Source: Oceanirhabdus seepicola
GTDB taxonomy: Bacteria; Bacillota; Clostridia; Clostridiales; Clostridiaceae
Direction of reading: 5' to 3'
Length of the DNA: 64,000 nucleotides
NCBI RefSeq assembly: GCF_023684385.1
Contig: NZ_JAGSOJ010000001.1
Coordinates: 186,001-250,000, forward strand
In this document: in pieces, positions 45,123 through 54,355 of the stretch
Numbering within the stretch: the stretch's first letter is position 1
Layout: each line of letters starts with the position of its first letter
The notes under the pieces: model-generated
What the model saw: only the letters and a program-made list of their open reading frames with translations
Database searches by the model: none
What the model was told of the DNA's origin: nothing
Program-made: the position numbers and the translations under genes

Positions 45123-45845
45123 TTATAAAAATTTATCTATACCTATTTTACTCAACTGTTCACTACAATAGAACTTTAAGTGATAGAGTATTTCTTTTTG
45201 ACTATTTACATTTACAATTCTATTGGAAATAATCATTTTACTTTTATCTTCTAGCTGTAAGAGTTCTTTTTCTTCTCCCTCAGCCATCACAATTTCAAAA
45301 TCCATATTCATTTTAGTTACAGATACTTTTAGTTCTTCAAACAAATAGTGAGAAATTGCGTTAGTAAAATCATAGTCTTTAAAATACTTTTCTTGGTTAT
45401 AAGAAAAATGAAATACTTCTAAACCAATAGGTCTTTCTTCCAACATTCTAAGTCTTTTTACAAACAAACACTTTGTGTTTTCCGTTATACCTGTTTGCTT
45501 TGAGAGCTCTGCATCAACTATTAATTCTTTTTTTTCTAGTACCTTTGTTGTTATGATTAACCCTCGCATTTTGATGAAGTATGTTAAACTTACAAATGGC
45601 TCTATGGAAATTCCTACTTCTTTTTGAGCCACAAAAGTACCAATTCCTTTTTTTATATATAAATATCCTTCATCAATAATTAACTTTATAGCTTCTCGAA
45701 CAGTTCCTCGTCCTACTCGATATTCCTCCATTAATTTAAATTCTGATGGGATTTTCTCATTTTCTTTCCATATTCCTAATCGAATTTTATTTATAATATC
45801 CTCTTTTATCTGAATATAAACTGGTATTGCTGGTTTATAATCCAT
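45123..45845 (-). CDS. GntR/HutC-family regulator of the flavin redox operon
   Basis: 240 residues: N-terminal GntR winged helix (EKIPSEFKLMEEYRVGRGTVREAIK) and a C-terminal UTRA ligand domain (LFVKRLRMLEERPIGLEVFHF). UTRA domains bind small metabolites such as sugar phosphates, amino acids or histidine-pathway compounds. It is the last gene of the operon and the obvious candidate to bind the GACGT-N4-ACGTC dyad at 55951, at the start of the operon. AGGAGGG precedes the ATG. The ligand is probably the pathway substrate or a phosphorylated intermediate. Confidence 0.88.
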   Translation of the reverse strand: MDYKPAIPVYIQIKEDIINKIRLGIWKENEKIPSEFKLMEEYRVGRGTVREAIKLIIDEGYLYIKKGIGTFVAQKEVGISIEPFVSLTYFIKMRGLIITTKVLEKKELIVDAELSKQTGITENTKCLFVKRLRMLEERPIGLEVFHFSYNQEKYFKDYDFTNAISHYLFEELKVSVTKMNMDFEIVMAEGEEKELLQLEDKSKMIISNRIVNVNSQKEILYHLKFYCSEQLSKIGIDKFL

Positions 45846-45918
45846 TATTCCCTCCTATATATATTGAACTAACTATCTTTTATAAGGCACATTCAAACAC
45901 CTAAATCAATTCAATAAC

Positions 45919-47499
45919 TTAAAAATTTATTCCTTTGTTTAAGATGTTTTTACTATCAAAAATTTGTTTAATTTTCTTCATATTCATCATATCTTCTTCA
46001 CTAAACATCTTCTTAAATAACTCTTTTTTCATTCTTCCTACTCCATGCTCAGCTGCAATTGTTCCTCCATAGGCAATTACTTTCTCTGCCCATTTACTTA
46101 CAAGTGCCACCCCTTTATTATACTCTTCCATATTATTGGGAATGATATTAACATGAATATGATTATCTCCAATATGTCCAAACATAAGAGATTCTAACCC
46201 TGAATTTTCTAAATCTGATTCGTACATCTTCATTATTTCAGTTAAGTATATATTAGCCACTGCCATATCTGTTCCAATTTTTTTAAGTTTTTTGTCATTA
46301 TTTCTCTTTTTATCTATTAGTATATTAACACATTCTGGTATTGCATGTCTAAATGTTTTCAATTTATTATATTCAACATCATCAAAAGCAAACCATTCCG
46401 ACCCCTCTTCTGCTTCAAAAACACATGTTACTTCAACTAATTGCTCCAATATATCATCTAGCTTTTCCTCATTATTTTCATGAAATTCTATATAAATACC
46501 AGCCTCAATATCCTCATTAATAATCGGTAATTTTTTCAATTCTGGTTTCAAATTCCTATAATCATTGACTATATCAAATGCATCCTTATTAAAGTATTCT
46601 ATTGCTACAGGATTATTAATAACCGCCTCTATCTCTTCATACTTTTTCTCTTTTCGTAACCATTTTACGAATTCCAAAGCATTTTCTACTTTATTGAAAA
46701 AGAATAACACAGCACTCTTGTTTTTAGGCTTATCTATTAGTCTAAGTTCAATTTCAGTTATTATTCCCAATGAACCTTCTGCTCCTATAAATAAATCAAT
46801 TAAATCCATATCTTCTTTACAGTAATAGCCTGCAACATTCTTAATTCCTTGCATGTTCTTCGTAATTACAGGTAACTCTTGTTTTTCACAATTAATTAGT
46901 TCGTAAACATCTTCCAATTTTTGAATCCCTCTTCGTAAATATAGTTCACCATTAGTGGTTATCACTTTTATTGCTTCAATATAATTTCGAGTAGATCCAT
47001 AATAATATGAACACGCACCTGAGGCATTACAAGCCACCATTCCTCCAATACTAGCTAATGTTTCTGTTGGGTCTGGAGGGAACATCTTTTGTGATGCCTT
47101 CTTGAATTGTTGTAATACTTCTTGCGATTCTTTTGACCAACCATTCCCATCAAAATTTTTAGTTATAATATCATGATTTAAGTCCTTGAGCAAGACTCCT
47201 GGCTCTGCTTTTATATAAAAGCTATTTTTTTTCTCATCATAAGTCATACCAATAACTTTGTTCATTTCAGATAGATTAAGAATATGTCCCCCTTGTGGGA
47301 CAGCACCACCACTAATTCCTGTTAAATTACCTTGAATAGTAATCGACATATTCTTAACTTGGCATATTTTAAGTACTTCCTTGATGTCATCTTCACATCT
47401 AGGAAAAGAAATTGATTGTGCTATTCCTTGGATTTTTGATTCATCACTTAAATAATCATCATATTTATCTGACATGTTAAAAACATCTATTTCCCCCAT
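45919..47499 (-). CDS. FAD-binding oxidase of the GlcD/D-lactate dehydrogenase type
   Basis: 526 residues. The N-terminal PCMH-type FAD-binding domain shows TIQGNLTGISGGAVPQGG, PPDPTETLASIGGMVACNASG and FIGAEGSLGIITEIEL. The C-terminal FAD-oxidase domain ends with GHIGDNHIHVNI and AAEHGVGRMKK, which supplies the active-site histidines. This is the pattern of GlcD, D-lactate and D-2-hydroxyacid dehydrogenases. It follows etfB-etfA, the same order as lctBCD of Acetobacterium, where ETF and a D-lactate dehydrogenase form a bifurcating complex. Substrate unproven; a 2-hydroxyacid is most likely. Confidence 0.85.
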   Translation of the reverse strand: MGEIDVFNMSDKYDDYLSDESKIQGIAQSISFPRCEDDIKEVLKICQVKNMSITIQGNLTGISGGAVPQGGHILNLSEMNKVIGMTYDEKKNSFYIKAEPGVLLKDLNHDIITKNFDGNGWSKESQEVLQQFKKASQKMFPPDPTETLASIGGMVACNASGACSYYYGSTRNYIEAIKVITTNGELYLRRGIQKLEDVYELINCEKQELPVITKNMQGIKNVAGYYCKEDMDLIDLFIGAEGSLGIITEIELRLIDKPKNKSAVLFFFNKVENALEFVKWLRKEKKYEEIEAVINNPVAIEYFNKDAFDIVNDYRNLKPELKKLPIINEDIEAGIYIEFHENNEEKLDDILEQLVEVTCVFEAEEGSEWFAFDDVEYNKLKTFRHAIPECVNILIDKKRNNDKKLKKIGTDMAVANIYLTEIMKMYESDLENSGLESLMFGHIGDNHIHVNIIPNNMEEYNKGVALVSKWAEKVIAYGGTIAAEHGVGRMKKELFKKMFSEEDMMNMKKIKQIFDSKNILNKGINF

Positions 47500-47527
47500 A
47501 AATACTCCTTTATCATTCTACTAATTA

Positions 47528-48496
47528 TTAAGCTCTACTCTTCAATATTTCCTCTATCAAAGATAATATCGGATTATAATCCTCTATAATACCAATATCT
47601 GCGTATTCAAATACTCGAGCGTCCTCATCCTTATTAATCGCAATAATTTTCTTAGATGTCTGAATACCATTAATAAAAGGCGTTGCCCCTGATGCTCCAA
47701 TAACTATGCAAAGTTCAGGAGATACTATTTTTCCTGTTTGACCAATCATTTTATCAATGGGAAGCCATCCATTATCTATTACTTTCTTAGTTCCCCCTAT
47801 TACACCACCTAACTCACTGGCTATTACTTCTGCCTTCTTAATTCCTTGTTTTCCGCCTACACCTCTACCACATACAACAAGAATCTTTGCGTCTTCTAAT
47901 TCATTTGCTGTAGTTTGTACAAGTTTTTTGTGCATAATCCAATCTGTTTCAATTAACTCTTGAACACTTTCATTGATTACAGATATATCAGTTTTCTTCT
48001 CAATTTTTATAGAATATTGATGAGGTCTTAATGCAATAATAAGAGGATATTCTGCTATAAACTCTCCATAAACATTACTTCCATAAATAGGCTTAGTGAT
48101 ACATATTTCATCTGATTTTTTATAATACATTATATCTGTGCAATCTACCATAGCCTTTGAATTTACTCTATACGCAAGTCTTGGCGCAAGCTCAATTCCT
48201 CTTATTCCTCCTGTAAAAATCATAATCTCAGGTTTGTACTTTTCGTAATATGTAACTAATGTTGCTAGACACTCTTCTGTAATATAGTCCTTTGTGGGAC
48301 TTTTTTTATACAATATAACAGAATCACTACCACAATTTTCATAATCTATACTTGAAAACTCTTCTTCTTCACCTATTAAAATAAGCTCAATTGGAATATT
48401 CATTTGTTGCTTTAAGCACATTGCTTTAGTTAAAGCTTCTAGAGTTATTTTAGTTAATTTTCCTTTTACTATTTCTCCAAAAACACCTATTGCCAT
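47528..48496 (-). CDS. etfA: Electron transfer flavoprotein alpha subunit
   Basis: About 322 residues from the ATG at 48496 with GGAAGGAG 8 nt upstream. The C-terminal FAD domain is typical: VVCGRGVGGKQG, GGTKKVIDNGWLP, IGQTGKIVSPELCIVIGASG and IIAINKDEDARVFEYADIGI. It has no N-terminal ferredoxin domain, unlike the EtfA of Acetobacterium LctC. With EtfB it forms the ETF heterodimer, taking electrons from the neighbouring flavin dehydrogenases. A 158-nt hairpin repeat separates it from etfB, so the ratio of the two subunits may depend on how ribosomes and RNase deal with that hairpin. Confidence 0.93.
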   Translation of the reverse strand: MAIGVFGEIVKGKLTKITLEALTKAMCLKQQMNIPIELILIGEEEEFSSIDYENCGSDSVILYKKSPTKDYITEECLATLVTYYEKYKPEIMIFTGGIRGIELAPRLAYRVNSKAMVDCTDIMYYKKSDEICITKPIYGSNVYGEFIAEYPLIIALRPHQYSIKIEKKTDISVINESVQELIETDWIMHKKLVQTTANELEDAKILVVCGRGVGGKQGIKKAEVIASELGGVIGGTKKVIDNGWLPIDKMIGQTGKIVSPELCIVIGASGATPFINGIQTSKKIIAINKDEDARVFEYADIGIIEDYNPILSLIEEILKSRA

Positions 48497-48512
48497 TATG
48501 AATTCTCCTTCC

Positions 48513-48670
48513 GGCATATTCAAATAAATAACTAGTCAGTATGCTAGTCTATTTTGCGAACTACTTCATCCTTGGAACCCACTGATAGAACTACTATCAA
48601 TGGAACCCAACTCTTCGTATTTCGCAAAATATCCGTCGCATCTTTGACTTGTTATTTATTTTCATATGCC
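48513..48670. repeat. 158-nt near-perfect hairpin repeat (MITE-like) in the etfBA spacer
   Basis: The ends are GGCATATTCAAATAAATAAC and GTTATTTATTTTCATATGCC. The dyad continues inward (TATTTTGCGAA with TTCGCAAAATA, CTTGGAACCCA with TGGAACCCAA, GATAG with CTATC) to a loop AACTA, so nearly the whole element can fold into one hairpin. It contains the last codons of etfB. A 44-nt version with only the two ends is at 19815. Confidence 0.88.
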
Positions 48671-49476
48671 TTTATTTCTTGCTCATATTTAGTGAGTTCA
48701 TCACAGAATTGCCTTGCTTTTTGTTCTGATGTTTGACCTTCGATTATTTTGCACTCTTTATCTTGCTCATTTGTATAAATTCTCTTCAGCTTAAATCCAT
48801 TTGATTTAAAAAGATCATCTTCCTGAATGTCTAAATCACTTAAGTTCCATACAAATATATCTTTCTTTTTCGCTGATATAACATCCTTAATCGTTGCCAT
48901 TCTAAGAAATTTATCTGGTGATTGTGTAACTGTTAGCACTACAGGTAATTTTACTTCTAATGTCTCTAATCCATTTTCAACTTGATGAGTAACTAGAATT
49001 TTATCATCCTTCCCTACAATATCAGTAACTAAACTTATACAAGGCCAACCTAGCATTTCTGCTAGGATTAACCCTGTTTGTCCATTATCTCCAATGCTGG
49101 CTTGCCTTCCGCACATTACCATCTGAACATCTTCAATTTTTTCAATTCCTTTTTTAATCATTGTAGCTGTTTCTATTGGATGAAAATTTAATTCTTTATC
49201 ATACTCTATTCTAATTGCATTATCTGTTTTTACCGCTAATGCTTTTCTAAGGATTTTATCCCTGTTATTATCACCAATGGTTAATGCAATGGTTTCAATA
49301 TTATTATCATAATCTGATAATCTCAGCATCATCTCTAATGCATTCTCGTCATAGGTATTTATTATTGTGTTAGCATAATCTATATTTACAGATTTACTAT
49401 CTTCATCAACTACCCAATCCTTTGATAGAATAATATCTAAATCTCGTACTTGTTTAATACAGGTTACAATTTTCAA
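48652..49476 (-). CDS. etfB: Electron transfer flavoprotein beta subunit
   Basis: 274 residues, start TTG with AGAGGTGG upstream. Recognisable EtfB features are MKIVTCIKQVRD at the start, MCGRQASIGDNGQTG (nucleotide loop), and LPVVLTVTQSPDKFLRMATIKDVISAKKK near residue 200, the ETF-beta signature region. It forms a heterodimer with EtfA. It lies 23 nt downstream of the AGPS-like flavoprotein gene. The last seven codons are inside the hairpin repeat, so the protein tail (KAYENK) is derived from the repeat. Confidence 0.92.
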   Translation of the reverse strand: MKIVTCIKQVRDLDIILSKDWVVDEDSKSVNIDYANTIINTYDENALEMMLRLSDYDNNIETIALTIGDNNRDKILRKALAVKTDNAIRIEYDKELNFHPIETATMIKKGIEKIEDVQMVMCGRQASIGDNGQTGLILAEMLGWPCISLVTDIVGKDDKILVTHQVENGLETLEVKLPVVLTVTQSPDKFLRMATIKDVISAKKKDIFVWNLSDLDIQEDDLFKSNGFKLKRIYTNEQDKECKIIEGQTSEQKARQFCDELTKYEQEIKAYENK

Positions 49477-49499
49477 AATGCCACCTCTTATTCAATAAA

Positions 49500-50924
49500 T
49501 TATTTCTCACTTAATGGTAATAATACTCCTTTATTCATAATACCATTAGGATCAAAAGCATCTTTGATTTTTTCTAACATTTGATATGAAGAACCTAATT
49601 CTTCTTTCATCCACTTAGCTCTATATCTACCAACTCCATGGTGATGACATATTGAACCATTATATTTTAATGTTGTTTCCATAATAATTCCGAATAATTG
49701 ATCATATGTTTTTTGTGCTTCCTCTATTGATGGCTTACACATAGCCCCCATCATAAAGTAAATATTAGTTCCTTGTTGGTAGCTATGTGATGAATGGCCT
49801 GTAACAGCTACAAGATGTGGTACTTCTTTGGATACTCTTTCAATAACTTCTTTATATATCTTACCAATATCTGACCACATTGCAGATATTTCACATGTGT
49901 CAGCAACAGCTCCTTGTTTTGCGTACATATCAAGATGATCACATATATCATTTCTATGCACTAACCATACCTCTAAAGGCTTGCTTCCTAACGCCCTTGC
50001 GCCATATTTTTTAGCTATTTTATCTACTGCATTTCCTTCTAGAGTTGGATAACCTTCTGGTCCCTCTGATAAGAACAACATAATGGACTCTCCTTTTTCA
50101 ATAAAAGGCCCATAGCTCTCAGCTGCTTCTGTAGCATCATGCAATCTTGTAACAGCCGGCTTCCATCCTGTTTGAACAATTTCTTTAATTATATCTAATC
50201 CTTTTTGGAAAGAATCTATTGCATATGCCTGCATCCATCTTTCCTCTGGTTTAGGAAATATCTTTACAGTAACTTCTGTTATAACTCCCATTGTCCCTTC
50301 TGAACCTAACCATATATGTCTAAGGTCTGGACCAGTTGATTTTCTTGGAATATTCTTAATATTAACAATCTCACCATTTGGTAACACTGCTTCTATACCA
50401 ACTAGTAAATCTTCTATACCACCATACATAGTAGAAAATTGTCCTATACTTCTAGTAGCCACAAGTCCGCCCATCTGCGCCAATGGTAATGACTGTGGGA
50501 AATGGCCAGTAGTGTATCCTTTTTTATTTAATGTATTTTCTAATACTTCTAATGGTACACCAGCCTGAACTGTTACAGTTAAATTTTCTTCATTTATATT
50601 TAGAATTTCATTCATATCACTTAAATCTAAAACAACACTTTCCCTTGGTGTTTCAAGTCCTAAACATACACCAGATCCACCTGTTCTTGGAACACTAACA
50701 ATATTTTCTTCATTTAAAACCTTAAGAACTTCTGATGCTTCTTCCTTAGTATGAATCTTCAAAATACAAGTTGCTAGATTTTCAGATTTCCATCCAAAAT
50801 GCTTTTGAACCATTCTAAGTCCTGTTATATCTGTTGCGTATTCTTGCAATAAATCTTCCTGTGTTAATACTTGCTCTTTACTTAATATTCTCTCAAAATT
50901 CTCTATTACATTTTCTCTTTTCAT
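49500..50924 (-). CDS. FAD-binding oxidoreductase, alkyldihydroxyacetonephosphate synthase-like
   Basis: About 474 residues from the ATG at 50924, preceded by GGAGAG. It has the PCMH FAD-binding domain (VSVPRTGGSGVCLGLE, ARSIGQFSTMYGGIEDLLVG, WLGSEGTMGVITEVTVKIFPKPE) and a C-terminal lid with CHHHGVGRYRAKWM. The HHH tract is characteristic of alkyl-DHAP synthase (AGPS), whereas GlcD-type enzymes have EHG. AGPS catalyses a non-redox exchange on acyl-DHAP, but bacterial relatives may be ordinary dehydrogenases. Placed directly before etfBA and after the GlpA-like genes, it probably handles a glycerol-like phosphorylated intermediate. Confidence 0.82.
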   Translation of the reverse strand: MKRENVIENFERILSKEQVLTQEDLLQEYATDITGLRMVQKHFGWKSENLATCILKIHTKEEASEVLKVLNEENIVSVPRTGGSGVCLGLETPRESVVLDLSDMNEILNINEENLTVTVQAGVPLEVLENTLNKKGYTTGHFPQSLPLAQMGGLVATRSIGQFSTMYGGIEDLLVGIEAVLPNGEIVNIKNIPRKSTGPDLRHIWLGSEGTMGVITEVTVKIFPKPEERWMQAYAIDSFQKGLDIIKEIVQTGWKPAVTRLHDATEAAESYGPFIEKGESIMLFLSEGPEGYPTLEGNAVDKIAKKYGARALGSKPLEVWLVHRNDICDHLDMYAKQGAVADTCEISAMWSDIGKIYKEVIERVSKEVPHLVAVTGHSSHSYQQGTNIYFMMGAMCKPSIEEAQKTYDQLFGIIMETTLKYNGSICHHHGVGRYRAKWMKEELGSSYQMLEKIKDAFDPNGIMNKGVLLPLSEK

Positions 50925-50948
50925 ATTATTAGCTCTCCATTTCATAGT

Positions 50949-51305
50949 TTATTTTTTTATACTTCTTGAAGCAATAATATCTACTCCTGTACCACAAATA
51001 TTCTCAATAATAGTTTGTCCTCTTTTTATAGGTGCTTCTACTGATATTTTATAAATTTCTTGTACTATTTCAAAAATCCTATCCTTTGGTATTTCATCAC
51101 TACTAATAATTGGTAATCGTTTTAAATTACTTCCCACTACTTTTACTGTAGTAGTTAACATCCTCTTAGGATTAATAAATTCATTTTCGCCAAAAACTTT
51201 ACCTCTTTTACACGAATTCCCTTCTACTATTATGTTTTCTTCCTTTTGGTATACCCTTAAAGTGCAACTCACAGGACAAACAATACAAGTAAATTTTTTT
51301 TCCAT
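50949..51305 (-). CDS. DUF1667 protein, GlpA-system partner
   Basis: 118 residues with an N-terminal cysteine cluster, CIVCPVSCTL then NSCKRG, able to bind a metal or Fe-S cluster, and INPKRMLTTTVKVVGSN further on. DUF1667 genes lie next to glpA-like and Pyr_redox genes in clostridia and Thermotogae, where they accompany anaerobic glycerol-3-phosphate oxidation. It lies 4 nt from the oxidoreductase gene, so it is probably a small subunit of the same complex. Confidence 0.85.
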   Translation of the reverse strand: MEKKFTCIVCPVSCTLRVYQKEENIIVEGNSCKRGKVFGENEFINPKRMLTTTVKVVGSNLKRLPIISSDEIPKDRIFEIVQEIYKISVEAPIKRGQTIIENICGTGVDIIASRSIKK

Positions 51306-51309
51306 TTTC

Positions 51310-52572
51310 TTACCCCACCTTTACGCTAACAATTAATTCATTATTACTTGACTTTATTTTCTCACTATTTATTTCTTCTACTATCATTTCAGGTGGCAAT
51401 ACAACAACATGATTTTTACTTAAACAAATCTCTCCATCAATTTTTCCAACTACTTTAGCCTTTTTCTGTTGCTCTTTTACTCTAAAATATATTGGAAGCG
51501 TTTCTTCTAAATTTTCTTTTCTTATAATCTGAGGAACAACAAAATTCACATTATCTCCTGGTATAATTGATTGATATTTTTCTTTAAGATTAAGCGTGCC
51601 ATTCAAATATTTTGCTGCACCCCGACCTGCAATTTCACCAGTAATAGATACATAGTCTACCAAATCAAAAACTGTTACCACATTACCAGCTGCAAAAACT
51701 CCTTCCTCAGATGTCATAAAACTCTCATCTACGATTGGCCCTTTTGTTCTGGGGTCAATCTCAACTTCTAATTGCCTTGATAATTCATTTTCTGGAATTA
51801 ATCCAACAGCTAATACAAGCAAATCACATTCAATATATCTTTCAGTTCCTTTTATTGGATTTCTATTTTCATCAACCTTAGCTACTGTTACACCTTCCAA
51901 TTTTTTAGCACCATGTATTCTTATTACAGTTGTTGCTAAATGCATAGGTATATCATAATCATTTAGACATTGACATATGTTTCTGGTTAAACCGCCAGGT
52001 GTTTTCATTAGTTCATAAACACCTTCTACTTTAATGCCTTCTAAAGTCATTCTTCGAGCCATTATAAGCCCAATATCTCCCGAACCCAGTATAACTGCTT
52101 TTTTACCTGGGAGATAACCTTCTATATTTATATAACGTTGAACCGTTCCTGCTGTTAGTACACCACAAGGTCTTGTTCCCCATAAAAACACTTGTGAACG
52201 TGTTCTTTCTCTACAACCCATTGCAAGAATAATTGCTCCACATTGAATCTTCATCAATCCCTCGCGTTCATTCATGGCATAGATTACTTTATCTTTAGTT
52301 ATTTCTAATACAATTGTTCCCAGTTTAACATCAATGTTCTCTTCTTCAACGTCTACTATAAAGTTATCAGCATATTCACAGCCTGATAATCTTTTTCCAA
52401 ACCTATGTAATCCAAATCCATCATGTATGCATTGATTTAAAATTCCACCTAGTTCTACATCTCTCTCTATAATCATTACTTTTTCTATATGGTGTTTTTT
52501 TGCTTCTAAAGCTGCTGCCAAACCTGCAGGGCCGCCTCCAACAACTACTACATCCATTTCTATGTTTTTCAC
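51310..52572 (-). CDS. NAD/FAD-dependent oxidoreductase (Pyr_redox_2) of the GlpA system
   Basis: 420 residues, start GTG with GAGGGGGG upstream. N-terminal FAD motif VVVGGGPAGLAAALEAKKH, a second dinucleotide motif VILGSGDIGLIMARRM for NAD(P), and GVFAAGNVVTVFD near the C-terminus, all in the class of sarcosine oxidase alpha / NADH-dependent oxidoreductases. In glp-like clusters the protein carries electrons from the GlpA subunit to NAD or to another carrier. Here it lies between the GlpA-like and DUF1667 genes, giving the same three-gene set. Confidence 0.87.
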   Translation of the reverse strand: MKNIEMDVVVVGGGPAGLAAALEAKKHHIEKVMIIERDVELGGILNQCIHDGFGLHRFGKRLSGCEYADNFIVDVEEENIDVKLGTIVLEITKDKVIYAMNEREGLMKIQCGAIILAMGCRERTRSQVFLWGTRPCGVLTAGTVQRYINIEGYLPGKKAVILGSGDIGLIMARRMTLEGIKVEGVYELMKTPGGLTRNICQCLNDYDIPMHLATTVIRIHGAKKLEGVTVAKVDENRNPIKGTERYIECDLLVLAVGLIPENELSRQLEVEIDPRTKGPIVDESFMTSEEGVFAAGNVVTVFDLVDYVSITGEIAGRGAAKYLNGTLNLKEKYQSIIPGDNVNFVVPQIIRKENLEETLPIYFRVKEQQKKAKVVGKIDGEICLSKNHVVVLPPEMIVEEINSEKIKSSNNELIVSVKVG

Positions 52573-52590
52573 TCTAATCCCCCCTCTCTA

Positions 52591-54342
52591 TTATCCCCTG
52601 CTGTTCTTATTAAGCACATATGAATTAGAACCTTTTAAAGTTATCTCTGTTGGCTCCTTACCTAATTCTCTAGCGATTATATCCAATACTCTTGGTCCAC
52701 AAAAACCACCTTGACATCTTCCCATTCCTGCTCTTGTTCTACGCTTAACAGCATCAATAGTTGTAGCTGGTACTCCCGAATGAATTGCATCGATTATTTC
52801 ACCTTCGGTAATTAATTCACATCTACAAATAATATTTCCATACTTGGGATTTTTCTTAATTAATTCGTCTTGCTCTTCATGAGATAGATTTCTAAATTGT
52901 ACTTTAGGTTTTCTAATAGGATTATAGGATTCATTTCTTTCAATAGTTCCCATATCTTTTTTAATTATCCCCTCAACCATTTGAGCTATTGCAGGGGCTG
53001 ATGCAAGTCCCGGTGATTGAATCCCCGCAACATTGATAAATCCTTTTACTTTCTTTGACATGCCTATAATAAAATCTTCTTTATAGTCAGCTGCTCTTAG
53101 CCCTGCAAAGAAAGTAATTATTTCTGTTCTTTTCACTTCTTCGGTAATGCTTCTTCCTAGCTTTACAATATAATCCATATCTGAAGCTTCTACTGATTTA
53201 TCTTCTTTGTATGGAATTTCGGTTGCAGTTGGACCCCAAAGCAAATTTCCTTCTGGAGTCATACATGCACCTCCACCTTTTGAGTTATTTTTTTGTCCAC
53301 TGTTATCACTTCTAGTTCCAGCAGGAGTACTCAAAAAACCTTTTCTGCTCTTATCAATTATTGCTATTGCACCTCGTCTTGGATGTATTGTAAAGAACCT
53401 GTCCCCAGCCATTTCTGCAATATTATCAGCATATACACCCGCACAATTTATTACATATTTACTGTTAATAATACATTGGTTTGTAATTACTCCAGTTGTT
53501 TTTCCCTCTTCTGTTATCACGTCTAAAACTTCTGTATCAAGCATAAATGAAGTACCATTTTGAACTGCATTTTCCGCTAATGCTATACATACTTCATAAG
53601 GTTCAACTAACCCCATAGTAGTCATCCAAAAGCCTCCTACAGGCTTACCTTTAATATTAGGCTCTAAATTATGCACCTCTTCTCCACTTAACCACTTTAA
53701 TCCTGGAACTTTCATAATCTGTCTTAAAGGTTTTATTAGATGACCTATACCAGTTTTCTTTAAAAACTTGAGACCAAGCATTTTTTTCCATTCTTTTTCA
53801 TCATATACTACGAATAATGATCCTGGTCTTTTCAACTCAAAATTAAGTTCTTCAGATAATTGAGTATATAACTTATTTCCTTTTAAATTAAGCTTAGCTT
53901 TTAATGTTCCTGGTTTAGCTAAAGCTCCTGGATGGATATTCCCATTATTAGCCTTTGAAGCTTCTTCTGCAATATCACTATTTTTTTCAACTACAATTGT
54001 TTTTAGATTATATTTGGATAACTCTCTTGCTATAGCGCAACCAGAGATTCCCGCGCCGATTATAACAATATCACACTCTTTGTGATTTCCTTCTTTTATT
54101 ATTTTCTTGATTTTTTCTCTATTATCTTTCTTGGGAATAGTAATCCCTTTTGCTTTTATATCGTTAACAACATTTCTAACACCTTTCACTTTTGCTACAA
54201 TATGCCCGATATTAACAACATGTTGCCACTCATCAACTTCACCAGTAAGAGTAATAATTTTGTCAGATGAGACTTCTACATCTATATCATAGCAAGCCAA
54301 CTCTTCTTCTTTTTTTATGGCTTTTATAATCTTATCTTTCAT
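52591..54342 (-). CDS. GlpA-like FAD dehydrogenase with BON-like N-terminus and BFD-like [2Fe-2S] C-terminus
   Basis: 583 residues in three parts. Residues 1-68 resemble a BON domain (IITLTGEVDEWQHVVNIGHI, VKGVRNVVNDIKAKG). Residues 90-480 are a DAO/GlpA FAD domain (CDIVIIGAGISGCAIARELS) with a GlpA-like NGNIHPGALAKPGTLKAKL. Residues 495-583 form a BFD-like domain with CRC and CQGGFC, four cysteines for a [2Fe-2S] cluster. GlpA oxidises glycerol-3-phosphate to DHAP. The BON-like part is the odd feature, since BON domains are usually in envelope or CBS proteins. GGGGAG precedes the ATG, 13 nt after the kinase. Confidence 0.85.
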   Translation of the reverse strand: MKDKIIKAIKKEEELACYDIDVEVSSDKIITLTGEVDEWQHVVNIGHIVAKVKGVRNVVNDIKAKGITIPKKDNREKIKKIIKEGNHKECDIVIIGAGISGCAIARELSKYNLKTIVVEKNSDIAEEASKANNGNIHPGALAKPGTLKAKLNLKGNKLYTQLSEELNFELKRPGSLFVVYDEKEWKKMLGLKFLKKTGIGHLIKPLRQIMKVPGLKWLSGEEVHNLEPNIKGKPVGGFWMTTMGLVEPYEVCIALAENAVQNGTSFMLDTEVLDVITEEGKTTGVITNQCIINSKYVINCAGVYADNIAEMAGDRFFTIHPRRGAIAIIDKSRKGFLSTPAGTRSDNSGQKNNSKGGGACMTPEGNLLWGPTATEIPYKEDKSVEASDMDYIVKLGRSITEEVKRTEIITFFAGLRAADYKEDFIIGMSKKVKGFINVAGIQSPGLASAPAIAQMVEGIIKKDMGTIERNESYNPIRKPKVQFRNLSHEEQDELIKKNPKYGNIICRCELITEGEIIDAIHSGVPATTIDAVKRRTRAGMGRCQGGFCGPRVLDIIARELGKEPTEITLKGSNSYVLNKNSRG

Positions 54343-54355
54343 AATCTCTCCCCAT

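Noticed and set aside
45880..45915. AAGGCACATTCAAACACC, and a similar stretch near 39870, resembling repeat ends
   Set aside because: Only one arm with several mismatches and no second arm; not enough to call copies of the 158-nt element.
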